DNA of 64,000 nucleotides from Puccinia triticina (GCF_026914185.1 NC_070572.1:1-64000), one strand, 5' to 3'; counted from the stretch's first letter, positions 11,801 to 23,268 are shown. Translations and numbers: made by a program. Notes: a model not told the origin generated them from the sequence alone.

Positions 11801-14774
11801 GAGTATGGTTCTGATGAACAGATCCCCGCCCCGCTTACGGCACCAAAAAACAAAGGCCTTCCGCAACAGCCAGACCATTGTTCCGAGATTCAGCTGTCTG
11901 ACCTTTCAGCTGGTCCCAGACATTGCCCAGATCGTTCAGTCAAGGAGATCCTGAGCCTGTGTGCTGAGGTTCATCCGTCGGAAAGCCTTTCGGCTGGTCC
12001 CAGCCATCACCCAACTCGTCCTGTCGAACCACTTGGCAACTGTCCCCTTCCTCTGAATGATAGGACCTCAACCTTGGCTACTCCATTGAGAGCAACTGAG
12101 GAGCAATCTCCTTTGCCAGTTACAATCTGTACTGCAACACCTGAGCGTACCAGAAACTCTCCGCCTGAAATACTGTCAACTGCAGCTCCACCCTCGCCAT
12201 ATCCAGAGCCCACTCCTTCCCCAGACCCTGAGCACCCATTATCTTCCCCTCAACCCAACAATCAATACTTACATCAAACATGACTAAACGAGCCTTCTCC
12301 AATGCCATCACCCTCTCCATCACTGGGTTCCGAACCACAAATTCAGACGGGTTCTGCGGAGCCCGCCCCAGTTCCACCCGTTGATTGCAATAATCAGTCC
12401 TCCGATGAGGGTGGCAGTGGTGCTGCACCGTGTTTAGGCAAGAGAATACATCACGATTTGGAAGGTAAGTTCACCTACACGCATCGGGCCTGCTAAATAC
12501 CAAGCTGACATGTCCACCGATTATATTCACAGATGATGATCCTACAGATTTCCGAGCAAAGCGCAGGAGAAACACTACGGCTAGGAGTCCTCTCCCTTTG
12601 CCGTCAAAGGATCGCCCGAGACCTCGAAAGCGCATTATCATCACCGCTTCAGACGAAGAAGAAGAGATCCCCAAATTCTGCCCCGAAGTAGAATCTCAAG
12701 GAGGCACCGGGAGAGACCTCCTGGACGATCAAGCGGCCCCAGAACCTCCCTCAGAAGTCGGCGGTAGACCCCCACCTGACACATCCAGCACACCGGCCAT
12801 CAATCCTCGATGGCGCAAAAATCCCGACAAGATGACGATGGTTCAGATCAAGGCTGATCTTGATGAGTATAAAGTCAAATACCTCAAACGAGAGCGCAAA
12901 CCTCAACTGACCAAGCGCTGGAAAGACTTGGCCTTTGTGCAATCTGAGCTGGAGCGTTGGCGAGGCGCAGACCCTCACCCAAAAAATCAAGTGCCTCCAT
13001 CCGGTAACACAACGCAAAATCACACGCCGGGAAATCAAGATGTGGCATTAAATACGGATTTGTCCGCGGCAGGTCCACAGGTGGATCAGGTAGATGACTT
13101 AATCCGATTGTCTCCCGAGCCGCAAGCCCCTGTAAACAATGGAAATTCTATTGCTGCCACTGTGGACTCATTCAGAACACCTGCAAGACCAGTAGCAGAA
13201 ACTTCAGGCTCCCGGGCGGCAGGTCAATGGAATGAAGGTGTTTTTGATGCTATGCATGCTATGGATGAAGACACACCTGATACTGGAAACCCGTCTATGA
13301 CACTCGAGATGATCCATGCCTTGAACTCATTTACCCACTCATCAAGAGAATGGGCAAGTTCCATCGCGCGGAGCATGGAAACCATAGCGGGTGGTGTATC
13401 CGCAATCCAATCAGCCGTTGGAGCTGCGCCTCTGTCTTCCGCATCAAGACACCCTTCAACTTCCCGAAGAAGAAGACGCCAGTCCCGGCCAGCAGACATG
13501 TCTGACAACGAATCGACCACTGGCAAAGGGTCAAACATATTTTTACCAACGAGAGACATGATGGTAAGTATTGAATGTATTCGAATCAATTGATTCCGTC
13601 ATTGTGCTCACGCTAGATCGCCCTTGTTACAGGCTGAAATCAGGGTGCACTGTGCTTGTTTATTCGGAAAATCTGCACAAGAAGGCACTTTTCCGCCTCC
13701 CGCCACTGAGGAGGAGCGCCGACGATGGATTGTCACGACCATGGATGATTCCTATTCCGATTCTGATTCCGGAGACAGCCAACCAGACGATCCAATGGAC
13801 GTTGACGTTGCCGAGGACTTGGACACAAACACGGACCCAGTTTTTCCATTTCCAGATGGACCTGGACACAAACATGTCTCGCCTCAAGGTGTACGTATCA
13901 TCTGGAACATGATGAGACGTGCAGGTGTTAAGTCTTTCAGGCCAGACTTGAGTGAAGCATTTACCTCGCCAATGAATACGTTTCTATGGAACCTTGCTGT
14001 GAAGACTTTCATTAAACTAGTTGAGTCCGGAGAATACAAACGATTTCCCCGAGATTCGTGCAATGAAGAAATAGTACAAATGATGATTAGCAATCATGTG
14101 AACGGCCACCTTATGAAAACGTAGGACCTTTCTTGCCTGCAACGTGGTCTCCAAGCACTAACACCACACATTCTTCCTGCAGATACCGAGAGACAAAACT
14201 TGTGGCAGAAGAGAAAGCTCATCGCGAGCAACGCCGACGAAGTACAACTCGTTGACACACGGTAAGTACAGCTTTCTGCTATTGGTACTTAGATGTCATA
14301 TTACTCATCACTTGCTGCATACCGACGCCTTCACCCATCTAGCTCCGGGACTGGCGCGTCGCCCTGATCCTAGAAAGACCAATTTTAGCCCCAATCCTGC
14401 CGGTAATCGACGCCTGCTGTAGTGATGACGAAACAGAAGATGAGGACCCACCCGCATTATCGGCCATCAATGCTAACCGTAAGCGTAAGGTCAAGAGCTA
14501 TGTTGTCAAGGAGCTACCTTGGCGCCACCCTCGAATCGGCCGCATGATGATTGAGCTTGATCGCATCCGAGAACAGAGTGGCGCCCAGTCTGTCCGCTCC
14601 CGAAGGCGTCCCATCAATCCAAAGAGCAGTCACATCGAAGCTGTGTCAGGCCTACCTATTGGATGTTACAATGCTAATTGGCTCCAAACTTTGACACCCT
14701 ACGAGATGAACAAATTAAAGCACACTCTCACTCCCGTTGTCAACCAATATGTGGGACTCCTGCAATCACTCTGA
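8896..14774 (+). CDS. CACTA accessory gene, ten-exon repeat-rich SAP-like protein
   Basis: Exons agreeing in phase are 8896-8902 (the start may lie further upstream), 8997-9017, 9092-9583, 9652-10664, 10732-11403, 11471-12464, 12533-13563, 13633-14120, 14183-14261 and 14343-14774. Three segments resemble SAP/HeH helix pairs: before about 9190 (LVELYKAN), at 9660-9780 (LVPLYNELKERV) and at 12830-12960. Between them lie 49-residue repeats (9880-10470), three 38-residue units (near 11057, 11171, 11285), Pro/Ser-rich linkers and a basic motif (KRRRN) near 12560. Exons five and six start with nearly the same 28 codons. In-frame TGA codons occur at 9481, 12281 and 14253 inside otherwise clean exons. 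The role is unknown; by position and modular DNA-binding look it could act with the tnp2 transposase. Frame agreement across nine junctions makes the gene model strong even if this copy is dead. Confidence 0.6.
9880..10470 (+). repeat. Imperfect tandem repeats of about 147 bp in the accessory gene
   Basis: A block of about 49 codons containing GNGKSPSVVGT or GNGKAPSVVGT followed by SDPSKGKGKARD recurs four times, alternating between two variants (ADIL and ADIHPP). The period keeps frame. It marks expansion by in-frame duplication. Confidence 0.8.
11040..11330 (+). repeat. 114-bp tandem repeat, 38 codons
   Basis: GACTTGATTGATTGGGATGG or close variants start at 11057, 11171 and 11285, giving 114-bp units that encode DLIDWDG-type acidic/Trp motifs separated by Pro-rich linkers. 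Confidence 0.85.
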
Positions 14775-15051
14775 AGAAGCTGCAGCCGTTTCTGTGGTTG
14801 ATCCACACCTGTACGTGTGTCAATGTTGCTGGTCCGCACCCCATCCGATGATTTCACGTTTCCTTTGTAATTATATCACATGCTATTTCCTACGTATCCC
14901 CGTCTTACTCCCAGTTTCGGAATCACCCAGCCCCGTCATCTCTACTTTGATTCCACTTCCTCAATGACCCTCCAACTCTTTTTTACCCACCACATCTTAT
15001 GTACTTTCTGTATTGCTATTTGTCACAAAACTAAGAAGCCGCCCTGTACAC

Positions 15052-18000
15052 ATGCCGCCACGCACCTTTGCAAAAGTTATTTGCGTTTGCAACCAATGCT
15101 CTAAATATCAGTACACTGATGAAACAGGGACTCACTCAGGACAACTAATTGGCGCGAAAACCCGAAAATCACACGTTTTGGCTGACGCTCGAGTTGCTCT
15201 CATTGCTCGAGCAGCAAACAAAGAAGGTAAGCCTCTCAGAAAACGTGCATGCGTATTGAGGCTGAGATTGTGATATTATTAGAGGGACCCTCTGATTCAC
15301 ATTGACTCGAATTTGATCTACCGGAAAATGATCTGGAGGACAACAACTTACCGATGGCAGTTGATGAACCCAAAGACCTTCTAGCAACTGAAGTACCAGA
15401 GCAACTTGCACCAATCCTCGAACCGGATCAGCTTCTAGGAGCTTTCGGAGGTCTTGAAATTGTTGACGATGTGATCAACTACAATTGCTGTTAGTATTTT
15501 CATGTGTTTCAAGGTCATCTTATGTACAGATCACTAGACTGAGCAAGACACTTCTTTACTGCAGCCCGATTCCATAAAGCTACCAACTATGACCGGAAGT
15601 CTCCAGCGGTATTGCTAGTCAGCCTTAAGACAGCCCTCTTTTATGTTACAGAGCAATCCTCCTTATACACGTCATCCTGTCTCCTCAAACTCGACCGCAT
15701 GCTCATTGAACTGATAATCGCTCAAGGTCTCAATCCATCCTCTCCACCTCAGAAGATAGCTTTTGAGCACACAGCTGTGCTAAACTCCCTGCCCAAGACC
15801 ACCCAGACGGTCATGCAACGGCTAGCCATCGAGCCGGACCTTTTGTTCTTTGTTTGCTGTCCAAGTTGCTTCGCCACGTATCCCGATGGATCCACTGGAC
15901 CCGAGCGGTGTACTCATCGTCTGCCTGATGACAGCGAAGAATCTACGGAACCTGATGGGACTGGCGTGCGCGACAAGTCAAGGAAAAAGCCCTACTTATG
16001 TGGTACACCTTTGTTCAAAGATTTTGCCTCTTCAAAACCCACTCCAGTTCGCCGCTTAGCCGTCCAGGATCTTTACAGCTGGCTAGGGCGATTGTTTTCC
16101 AGAGAAGGAATCAAAGACGCGTTGAACCAGACAGCCGTTAAATCCCAGGCCCCATACGATGCATCGCTCGATCAGTTAGATATTCAAGATTCTAGAATCT
16201 GGAAGCAATTTCGTGCCGCCAATGGGAAACAATTTACTGCCGACAGTAGCAATGTCACATTTGGCATGTTCATTGATGGAATTAATCCCTACGGAAATCG
16301 AATAGCCGGAAAACATGCCTCGGTCACTTTTATGATAATGATTTGTTACAGTCTACCACTTTCCCTTCGCTACAGACCCGAAAACATCTTTCTCGTAGGC
16401 ATCGCCCCTGGCCCAAAAGAACCTTCGTTGGAACAAGTTAACTGGATTTTACGACCCGTAGTCGAACAGCTGAAGCGTCTGTGGAATCCTGGTGTACATC
16501 TGTCGAAAACCCATCAATACCCCGAGGGTCGGCTGATTTCCGCTGCTCTACTCCCATTCTTTGCCGATCTACCGGCCCTCCGCCGCTCGCTTGGATTCGC
16601 AGGACCAACTGCCAAACTGATGTGCTCTTACTGCCTTCTACCAAAGCAAAAAATCAACAATCTCGATGTCAAAACTTGGCCTGCGCGCGACTTAGAAGAG
16701 CACCGGCACTGGGCGAAAAAATCTCGTGATGCTAATACCCTCAAAGAAAAGAAAAAAATCCTCGATGATCAGGGTGTGCGCTACTCAGTTATTTTGGAGC
16801 TTCCCTATTGGAACATTCTTGAATACCACGTAGTAGATTCAATGCACAACTTACTGTTAGGTCTACTCAAGTGGCATTGTCAGCGTTTCTAGGCAATGGA
16901 CGACAAAGTTGACGAAACCGGAAAAGCTTCGGAAAAAGAACCCGAAGATCAACAAGCCAATGTCGAGGCCACTCATCCAACAATTCCGCAAAATGATGTA
17001 GCATTTTGGGAAAATCTACTCGAAATCCCGATCAATCCAACAAGTGAAGATGGCCGTGTGCCATCTGTCGAAGGCAATGAATGGGCGGGCCAATGGTTGC
17101 CCCCAGAAGACGAAACTATCTTTGATGGTGCCCTGCTGAAAAAAATCAATTCTTTCCTCAAGAGAATTTGCGTCCCCACCTGGATTAAGCGGGAAATTCC
17201 GGCTCTCGGCAAAGCCTCGTTTGGTCGCCTCAAGGCTGACGAGTGGAGGAATCTATTCACGATTCAATTGCTCCTTATCCTGCCACATCTTTGGAGCGAT
17301 GATGACCCTGTCTCGCAGTCCCTACTGCATAACTTTGCTCACTTGGTTTCTCTGGTCACCGTTGCGCTTAAACGGGCTATGAATGCTAAACACATTGCAG
17401 ATTATCGCTACCACGTACATTCCTACATTGAAAGCTGCCTCAAACTTTTTCCAGACTTCACACTGGCCCCAAATCACCACATGGTGTTTCACTTGGCCGA
17501 TTGTTTAGAAAGATTTGGTCCTTCTCGAGCGTGGTGGTCGTTTTCGATGGAACGGCTGATGGGCCAGGTCTTGAAAAGCACTGGTAATAACCGTATAGGT
17601 AAGGGTCTTCTCCTGTTTGACCTGTAGCACCAGAAGGAAAGTAACCTGTATCATCTTTTGGTTTTCTAATGCAGGCGAACTCGAAATAACCTACTTGACA
17701 AATTTCGGTCGAGTGGGAAATCTTCGGGCTCTCTTACAAAGCGGAAATCTGCCTGCTTCATTAGAACCATTCGTCCAACAGATTCGGGCATTATACGAGC
17801 CGATCCCGTTCGTCCCTCAATCTCAAGTTCAACATTGCCAGAGCTCGCTGGAGCACGATATGTTTTCGCACTTGGTGACCAGACTCAACGAGCTATTCCC
17901 GCTCAATAACTGCGAGTGGGTTCCATCCGATGAATGGCACAAAGCCAAATCAAAGAGCAAGTTAGCTCCTGTTAATTCCCTTGTCCAGGTAGTTTCGAAT

Positions 18001-18384
18001 TTCAAACGAGGAGAAGAGATCTTCATGAGCATGCAAAAAAGCAAAAAAAACTGTGCAGTTGCCCTGAAACCGGACGCCAAAATCAAATACGGAATGATTG
18101 ACAAAATATTTGTACATTCACGAACGCCTCCTGGTCTTCTACTTCAAACCGATACCTGGTTGGCTGTCAAACCTCTGCATCCTGTCCCCCGGACCAACAA
18201 CCCATTCGCCCAACTGAGTAAGTACGCCTTCGATGTGTCCTTACGAACATTGGAACAAAATCCAATCTACATAGTTCATTCCGACGAAGTACTGGCCCAT
18301 TGCGCGTGGCTGAAGTACCGGCCAGGTGAATTAAACTCAAAGATTACTTACGAGACATATGCGCTGGTTTGTCTTAACCGTTGA
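15052..18384 (+). CDS. tnp2-type CACTA transposase (two internal stops)
   Basis: Four exons agree in phase: 15052-15226, 15283-15489, 15565-17598 and 17675-18384, for 1,041 residues if read through. The N-terminus has a paired-cysteine motif (CVCNQC). The core shows FIDGINPYGN with Asp365, VVDSMHN with Asp552 and FSMERLMG with Glu790, which match the Asp, Asp and Glu positions expected of a tnp2 DDE/D catalytic triad. Between them are GIAPGPKEP and CSYC motifs. TGA at 15303-15305 and TAG at 16890-16892 interrupt the frame, so a full product needs readthrough or an intact copy elsewhere. The gene ends 119 bp before the right inverted repeat, the usual packing of such elements. The family call is firm; activity of this copy is doubtful. 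Confidence 0.88.
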
Positions 18385-18502
18385 TTTCGTTTCTGGCAAC
18401 CATTTTTTGTTTTCCAATCTTTCTTCTCTTAGCTATCTTTCTTTCTTCAGCTCGTGTGTCTATCTCAATCTACCTCAGCCAAAATAGAAAAAAAGAGAAA
18501 AG

Positions 18503-18688
18503 CAAAAAAAACAAAATCCTCCTAGTCCCAGTTCTACCTAGCTTGTATGTTTCTACTCTACTACACACACTTATTTTTGCGCTGAAATGTATTATTAGCC
18601 CCTTTTTTTTAAAAAAAAAAAATGACATGACATATCCTGTGTCATGTGTGACATATCCCGGACAGGATATGCAATTTTTTTTGAAGTG
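18503..18688 (-). repeat. Right terminal inverted repeat of the CACTA element
   Basis: This 186 bp segment ends TTTTTTTTGAAGTG and is followed by the TCA duplication at 18689-18691. It pairs with 5827-6013 with one single-base length difference. Confidence 0.92.
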
Positions 18689-18691
18689 TCA

Positions 18692-19500
18692 TATATAAGA
18701 GAGGCATCATCTTGTTATATCCTTTTGTTGAAAGCACTTTTGAAATCAAAGATCCAACGGAACATTGTCATATTCCAATCTTGGTCATGAGTCACTGTGC
18801 ATTCTTGACCTATAGAGGATCATAACTTGAAAAGAATTATAAATCTCAAACATCCAAGTATATTAAAGCTTCAGGTTTGCAGAAAAAAAAATCAAGGGTT
18901 TCCCCTATATATGAGCAAATTACAAAAAAAAGATCAAAGGTTTCCCCTTTTACAAATCAAGCAAACACAGGGTGAAATTTAGCTGACAATTGAAGCAACA
19001 CACAAAAAAAATCTATACAAAAAATTTACAAACAGAAAAAGGCCCGCACCCAGCCACCCAGCGCAGCAAGCTGACGCACTGTGGCCCAACACCCATCCCT
19101 GTCTAGCAGGGTTAAAAAGCGTTGGGAAGAAGACCCCCAGCCCAAAAGCACAGGGGGGTCCCCGAATATCCCCCGCCGGACTGCGCAAGTGCAACAGCGG
19201 ATGGGGGTGAGGCAACCCTCAAGCTGGAATTACAGCTGAGGAGTTGCCTGGGGATCCAAAGCCCAACAAATTCATCACTCTTATACCCGGCAAGTCAACC
19301 TGTTTGACCTTGGAGGTCTCAACTCTTGCCCATCTGGTTGCTCACACCACACCCCGCCTGGCCCTTGCAACAACCACAACCCTTCCCTGCTGTCACTGCC
19401 ACAAAAAAAGAACCGCCACCTACGCTGGCGCCTATCCCCTATTCCCTGACTGCCATGCACCTATTCCCTCAGAGAATTTGCCACGCAATTCCGTTTAACC
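18692..19500. other. AT-rich spacer leading into the fatty acid synthase relic
   Basis: The segment contains several A-runs and a GC-richer part from about 19040. No open frame here has recognisable content. The part after about 19240 may be decayed sequence of the downstream synthase fragment or of a carrier element. Confidence 0.4.
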
Positions 19501-20340
19501 TTGTCATGGGGATACCCCCACACAACTGCTCTGCGTGAGGGTGTCAATACAATCTCCAAGCGTTGTCAAGTCTTGCTCGAAATTGTCAACTTCAACGTCA
19601 AAGGCCAGCAATATGTCACCGCCAGAGAGCTTGTGGCGCTCCAAACCCTTACCAATGTCTTGAATTTCTTGAAGGTCCAGAGAAAACGCTGAAAAATTGG
19701 GTCAAGGATGGCTGGGACCCGCCCAAAAATTGAAGCAAGCTTGGTCACGTCATTATTGTCAAGCTTCTGGCTTGCCAATTTGCATTGTAAGTTCCTTTTT
19801 CTATTTACTCGGCTGCTTTCACAAAGCCCATCTGAAAATATTTGTGCCCAAATTTTCAGACCAGTACTCTGGATTCAAACTCAGGATCAGCTGTTTTCCC
19901 ACCACAAAAGTACAACATCAAGCGACTGATCAAATTTGGCCCATCTCCAACCCTCGCCGGCATGGCTTCTTGTACTTTGAAATTGAAGTATGTTAAGCAA
20001 GATACAGCACACAACATGTCCCGCGAAATCCTTTGTATTTCGAAGAACATCACAGAAATTGACTATCAATACCAAGACAAAGTTGAGACTGAGGCACCCT
20101 CACCAGCAGCCAACGAAACCGCTGTTGCTGCTCCTGCCGCCGTTGCCGTCGCTGCCCCAGCCCCTGTCGTTGCTAGCTCCGGACCCGTCGCCGCTGTCGC
20201 TGACGAGCCACTGCAGGCGGTCAAAACACTGCGTCTCTTGGTTGCTCAAGGCCTGAAAAAACTTTGGATGATGTGCCCCTTTCGAAGGCCATCAAGGATT
20301 TGGTTGGTGGCAAGTCAACACTGCAAAACAAACTGCTAGG
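19501..20340 (+). pseudogene. Type I fatty acid synthase fragment (MPT to ACP region)
   Basis: At 19560-19690 the translation contains EIVNFNVKGQQYV and LVALQTLTNVLNFLK, typical of the malonyl/palmitoyl transferase end of the fungal beta chain. From 19850 the frames contain WIQTQDQLF, then FGPSPTLAGMAS and REILCISKN, which belong to the start of the alpha chain. Then comes an Ala/Pro linker and [20 protein letters not shown] with VPLSK and [15 protein letters not shown] in another frame, the acyl carrier protein. There are several frame changes, including a one-base loss at about 20262, and the rest of the gene is missing. It is a dead partial copy. Adjacency of beta and alpha parts suggests a source gene of the fused basidiomycete type, which is inference. 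Confidence 0.75.
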
Positions 20341-20496
20341 CAGTGCTTGTATATGCAAGTAAATCCTAAGTTTAAGGTCAAAGAGACTTTGAATATTTGT
20401 GTCTTAGACTAAATAAATTTGCAGCCCAACAATCATGTATCATCAGCCAAAAGGGAAAAAAATCCTCAAACTGAACAGAATTTTGACTGGATTGGA
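20341..20496. other. Spacer before the hAT element
   Basis: Nothing codes here. The segment ends in the CTCACAG target duplication of the adjacent element. Confidence 0.4.
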
Positions 20497-20843
20497 CTCA
20501 CAGCAACGGTGAAAGGCTACGCTGCGCTACAAAAAGCGCCCATTATAGCGCAGCGCAGCGGGCACCCGCTACTCAACTGACCCAAAAAGCTTTAGCGCAG
20601 CGGGTAACCCGCTGCGCTAAAGCTAAATATAGCGCACATGCGCTTTTCCCCAAGGGGGAATAGCGCAAGCGCATCCAAAAACGCTGCACTTTTGCGCTAA
20701 AATAGCGCAGCGCAGCTTGAAACGCTTTTTGCCTCTATGAGTGCGCTACATGCGCTATTTTGCTAAAATAGCACAAGCACTTCAAAGCTGTGATGCGCTT
20801 CGAGGCGCTACAGGCTACCAAGCGGGTATACATATACCCCTTG

Positions 20844-21174
20844 CAACGGTGGGCCGCTACGCTACATTTAGTCCGTAGTTCAGCGCAGCGTAGCGGATCT
20901 AAACTACAAATGACAGGGCTTTCCGTTAGCGGGCAGTGATTGCCCGCTACCGCTAACAGGCACCCCTTGAAACTACAGGGCCTCTATCGCCGCTATCAGC
21001 GCTAGCAGTGCTATTCAACCGCTAAAAAAGCTGATAGCGCTGTTAGCGCCCGTTAGCGTAGCGTAGCGTCCCGTAGCGGGCGCTACAACTAACGGCAATG
21101 TGTCAGGAACTACGCAACGCTAAACTAGCGGATAGCGCACGCTACGGATAGTTTAGCGTAGCGGCCCACCGTTG
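20844..21174. mobile_element. Nested 331-bp miniature hAT-like element
   Basis: A perfect 21-bp inverted repeat, CAACGGTGGGCCGCTACGCTA, bounds the element, and CCCCTTG is duplicated on each side (20837-20843 and 21175-21181). The first eight bases match the outer element's end, so this is a relative that inserted into it. It has no coding capacity. Confidence 0.85.
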
Positions 21175-21367
21175 CCCCTTGGCTCCTCCCATCCAATGCA
21201 TCCATCCCACAGTGGAGTGATCACTCACCATCCCTCACCCTTAATCTGTTCTTCACTTCAGTGTGATAGCATGGTGGAAGGTAAGCCAAAACTTCAGTTT
21301 ATAATGTGTCCGTGTAGCTGACTCTGTCTTTTGTTCTGCCCAGACCCACTGCCAGGACTTCCCTGTC

Positions 21368-21634
21368 ATGGGCTCCTTGGCAAGAGATTATCTCGCCTGT
21401 CCCGCCAGCTCAGCTTCTGTGGAACAAACGTTCTCGGGCGCAGCAACGGTGTGCTCATCAGGTCTGTTGAGTCTTTTGGTCCGCACAATTGAGCGCTGCA
21501 TCCACATGTGGCTGCGCAACAATTTCAGGATGGGAGGTGAGTTCAAGGATTGCCAGAAACTGATTGATGGGGCGCTCAAGAACCCCAAATTTGAATCAAC
21601 TGCAAACAAGATGGATCCTGGAAATTCAAAGTAG
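21368..21634 (+). pseudogene. hAT transposase C-terminal dimerisation domain remnant
   Basis: The 88 codons include ARDYLACPASSASVEQTFSG and IERCIHMWLRNN, which match the conserved C-terminal hAT dimerisation region (PA-S-A-S-ER-FS-G ... R-L-...-L--WL-). A possible acceptor (CCCAG) lies just upstream. The catalytic part is absent from the element, so this is a remnant. Confidence 0.75.
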
Positions 21635-22003
21635 ATCCTTTTTACTAATGGCCACTCAAATTTATCTTCCATGTTATTGGTTCCCCCTCAAACATTTTTC
21701 TAGATAAAATCTATATTGAAATAAAAAAAATGCTACTTCCCCCCCCCTCCCAAATAAAAACTGCCTCAAAAGCGCTACAAAAGCGCTATAAAATAGCGTA
21801 GCGCACTATTTATAGCTGTAGCATAGTGCTTTTGCGCTATTTTATGGCTATAAATAGTGGCTAAAAAAATAGAAAAGCTACAAGCTCGTGCAAAAAAGCG
21901 CAAGCGTAGCCCAAAAACTCTACAAATTAGTGTAGCGCATCCGGGCCAAAAAACGCTACGCTTTGCGCTATCTGCAGCACAGCGCTTTCACCATTGCTCA
22001 CAG

Positions 22004-22510
22004 GTTAAATCTTATGAGCTGGTGAAATTTTATTCAATGTGAATTCCAACTGGTTTCACTGAACATAGTGATGATAGGTTTCTTGAACTCTTGACCAATG
22101 ACAAAAAGATAAATTTGGCTGTGGAACATCTGAAAATCTGTATCTTTGGGGCATCATTTTACATACAGGCAGTGGAATGTTAAACTGATGCTTGTATTTA
22201 CATTTGTATCTGACAAGAACAGTGTAAAACTTTGATGTAGATTTAACATGACAATTCTTTTGGGATGTTTGTTCAAGCCAAAATGCTATACAAACACAAC
22301 CACACCTCCCATGAATGAGGCATTGCCAGAAGGTTCAAATTTTAACTAAAGGTGAGACATGGATTTTGTTTAAACAAGTTTTACTTTATGAATTGTTTTT
22401 TGATTTAAATGATCAGCACTAGGACTTAGGACCATACTTGATTGAGCCAAATTGGGAGCAGCAACAGGGGGGCATACTGGCTCATGTGGTTAGACAGATA
22501 CCCTGAAAGT
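22004..22510. other. AT-rich spacer, likely Helitron body
   Basis: No gene is visible. It may be part of the element whose 3' terminus follows at 22511. Confidence 0.35.
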
Positions 22511-22538
22511 GCAGCGGCATAGCCGCCTTGGACTCTAG
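22511..22538 (+). mobile_element. Helitron-like 3' terminus, copy 2
   Basis: GCAGCGGC-ATA-GCCGC hairpin, CTTGGACT, CTAG, then T. This is the same arrangement as 5576-5603, with a changed loop and one other substitution. Confidence 0.6.
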
Positions 22539-23268
22539 TTATCTTATGAATCTCAAACATTATCTTTTAGAAACCAATTTTGAAAAAGATCACAGCTAAA
22601 ACATTGATATCTTTCTAAACAAAATTTTGATTGTTTCCTTTTGGGTATATCCTTGTCTTGTCAATTTTGGGTTGATTTTATGTGATCTGTAGTGTTGATC
22701 AATTAACCATTTGATCCATTGTTGATTGTTCCTCTTTTTGGATGTAACTGTTGCTCATTTCAAATTACAAAAAAGTCACTTTTTCCGGACAAGTTTGGAC
22801 ATTTTTGGTTAATTTTCTCTCTGAATGTTTCAAAGCTGCACTGCTTAACTCCTGAGCCAAACCATGAATCATCACAAGCAGATTTGAACTCAACAAAGCC
22901 CCTCTCTACAGTGGGTGTGTGATCTTGCCAAGCAAGCCCATGACAGCCCTTGGCAGGAGGGAATTGTGCGCTACAAGGGTGGGCTGTTACATTTACACAT
23001 GAATTCAACATATCATAAAATATCAGAGAATAGTTAGCTAACGGTAGCTGCCTTGAGGGATAAAAGATTACTCTTGACAACAGTAGTTAAAGGCTGGTTT
23101 TTTCAAATACAGCCTGAAACAAATTGTACGGTATTGTAAAGTGTTGAAGAATTGTTGATTTTTTTATTTAATAACAGGAAAAAATGTTCCAGAGGTAATT
23201 CTTGATTTTCAAGTGGTTTTGCCAATTGGATACTGGTGCAGCAAGACAAACATTTGTCTCAATACCCC
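22539..23268. other. Spacer between two Helitron-like ends
   Basis: AT-rich sequence with scattered short frames and no recognisable coding content. It may be the body of a third Helitron-like element of up to about 750 bp, but no 5' TC end was identified. Confidence 0.35.

Larger units (their letters stand above)
5827..18688. mobile_element. 12.9 kb CACTA-type (EnSpm) DNA transposon
   Basis: The ends are CACTTC...GAAGTG, with long terminal inverted repeats at 5827-6013 and 18503-18688. The repeats differ only by one T in a homopolymer (13 versus 12), and a TCA duplication flanks them. The interior carries a tnp2-type transposase gene (15052-18384) and two accessory genes diverging from about 8.4-8.9 kb. 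Family knowledge: CACTA elements have tnp2 transposases, CACTA-like termini and 3-bp duplications. The repeats here are much longer than the usual 10-30 bp. Near-identity of the repeats argues for a recent insertion, yet all three genes carry premature stops, so this copy was probably mobilised in trans or damaged after landing. Confidence 0.9.
20504..21996. mobile_element. Decayed hAT-type element with AGCGC-rich subterminal repeats
   Basis: The ends are CAACGGTGAAAG and CTTTCACCATTG, flanked by identical CTCACAG (20497-20503 and 21997-22003). Both ends are packed with inverted and direct AGCGCTA/TAGCGCAGCG motifs (20510-20820 and 21765-21990). The interior retains a hAT C-terminal dimerisation domain. 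A related 331-bp element is nested at 20844-21174. The canonical hAT duplication is 8 bp; only 7 bp match here. Confidence 0.75.
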
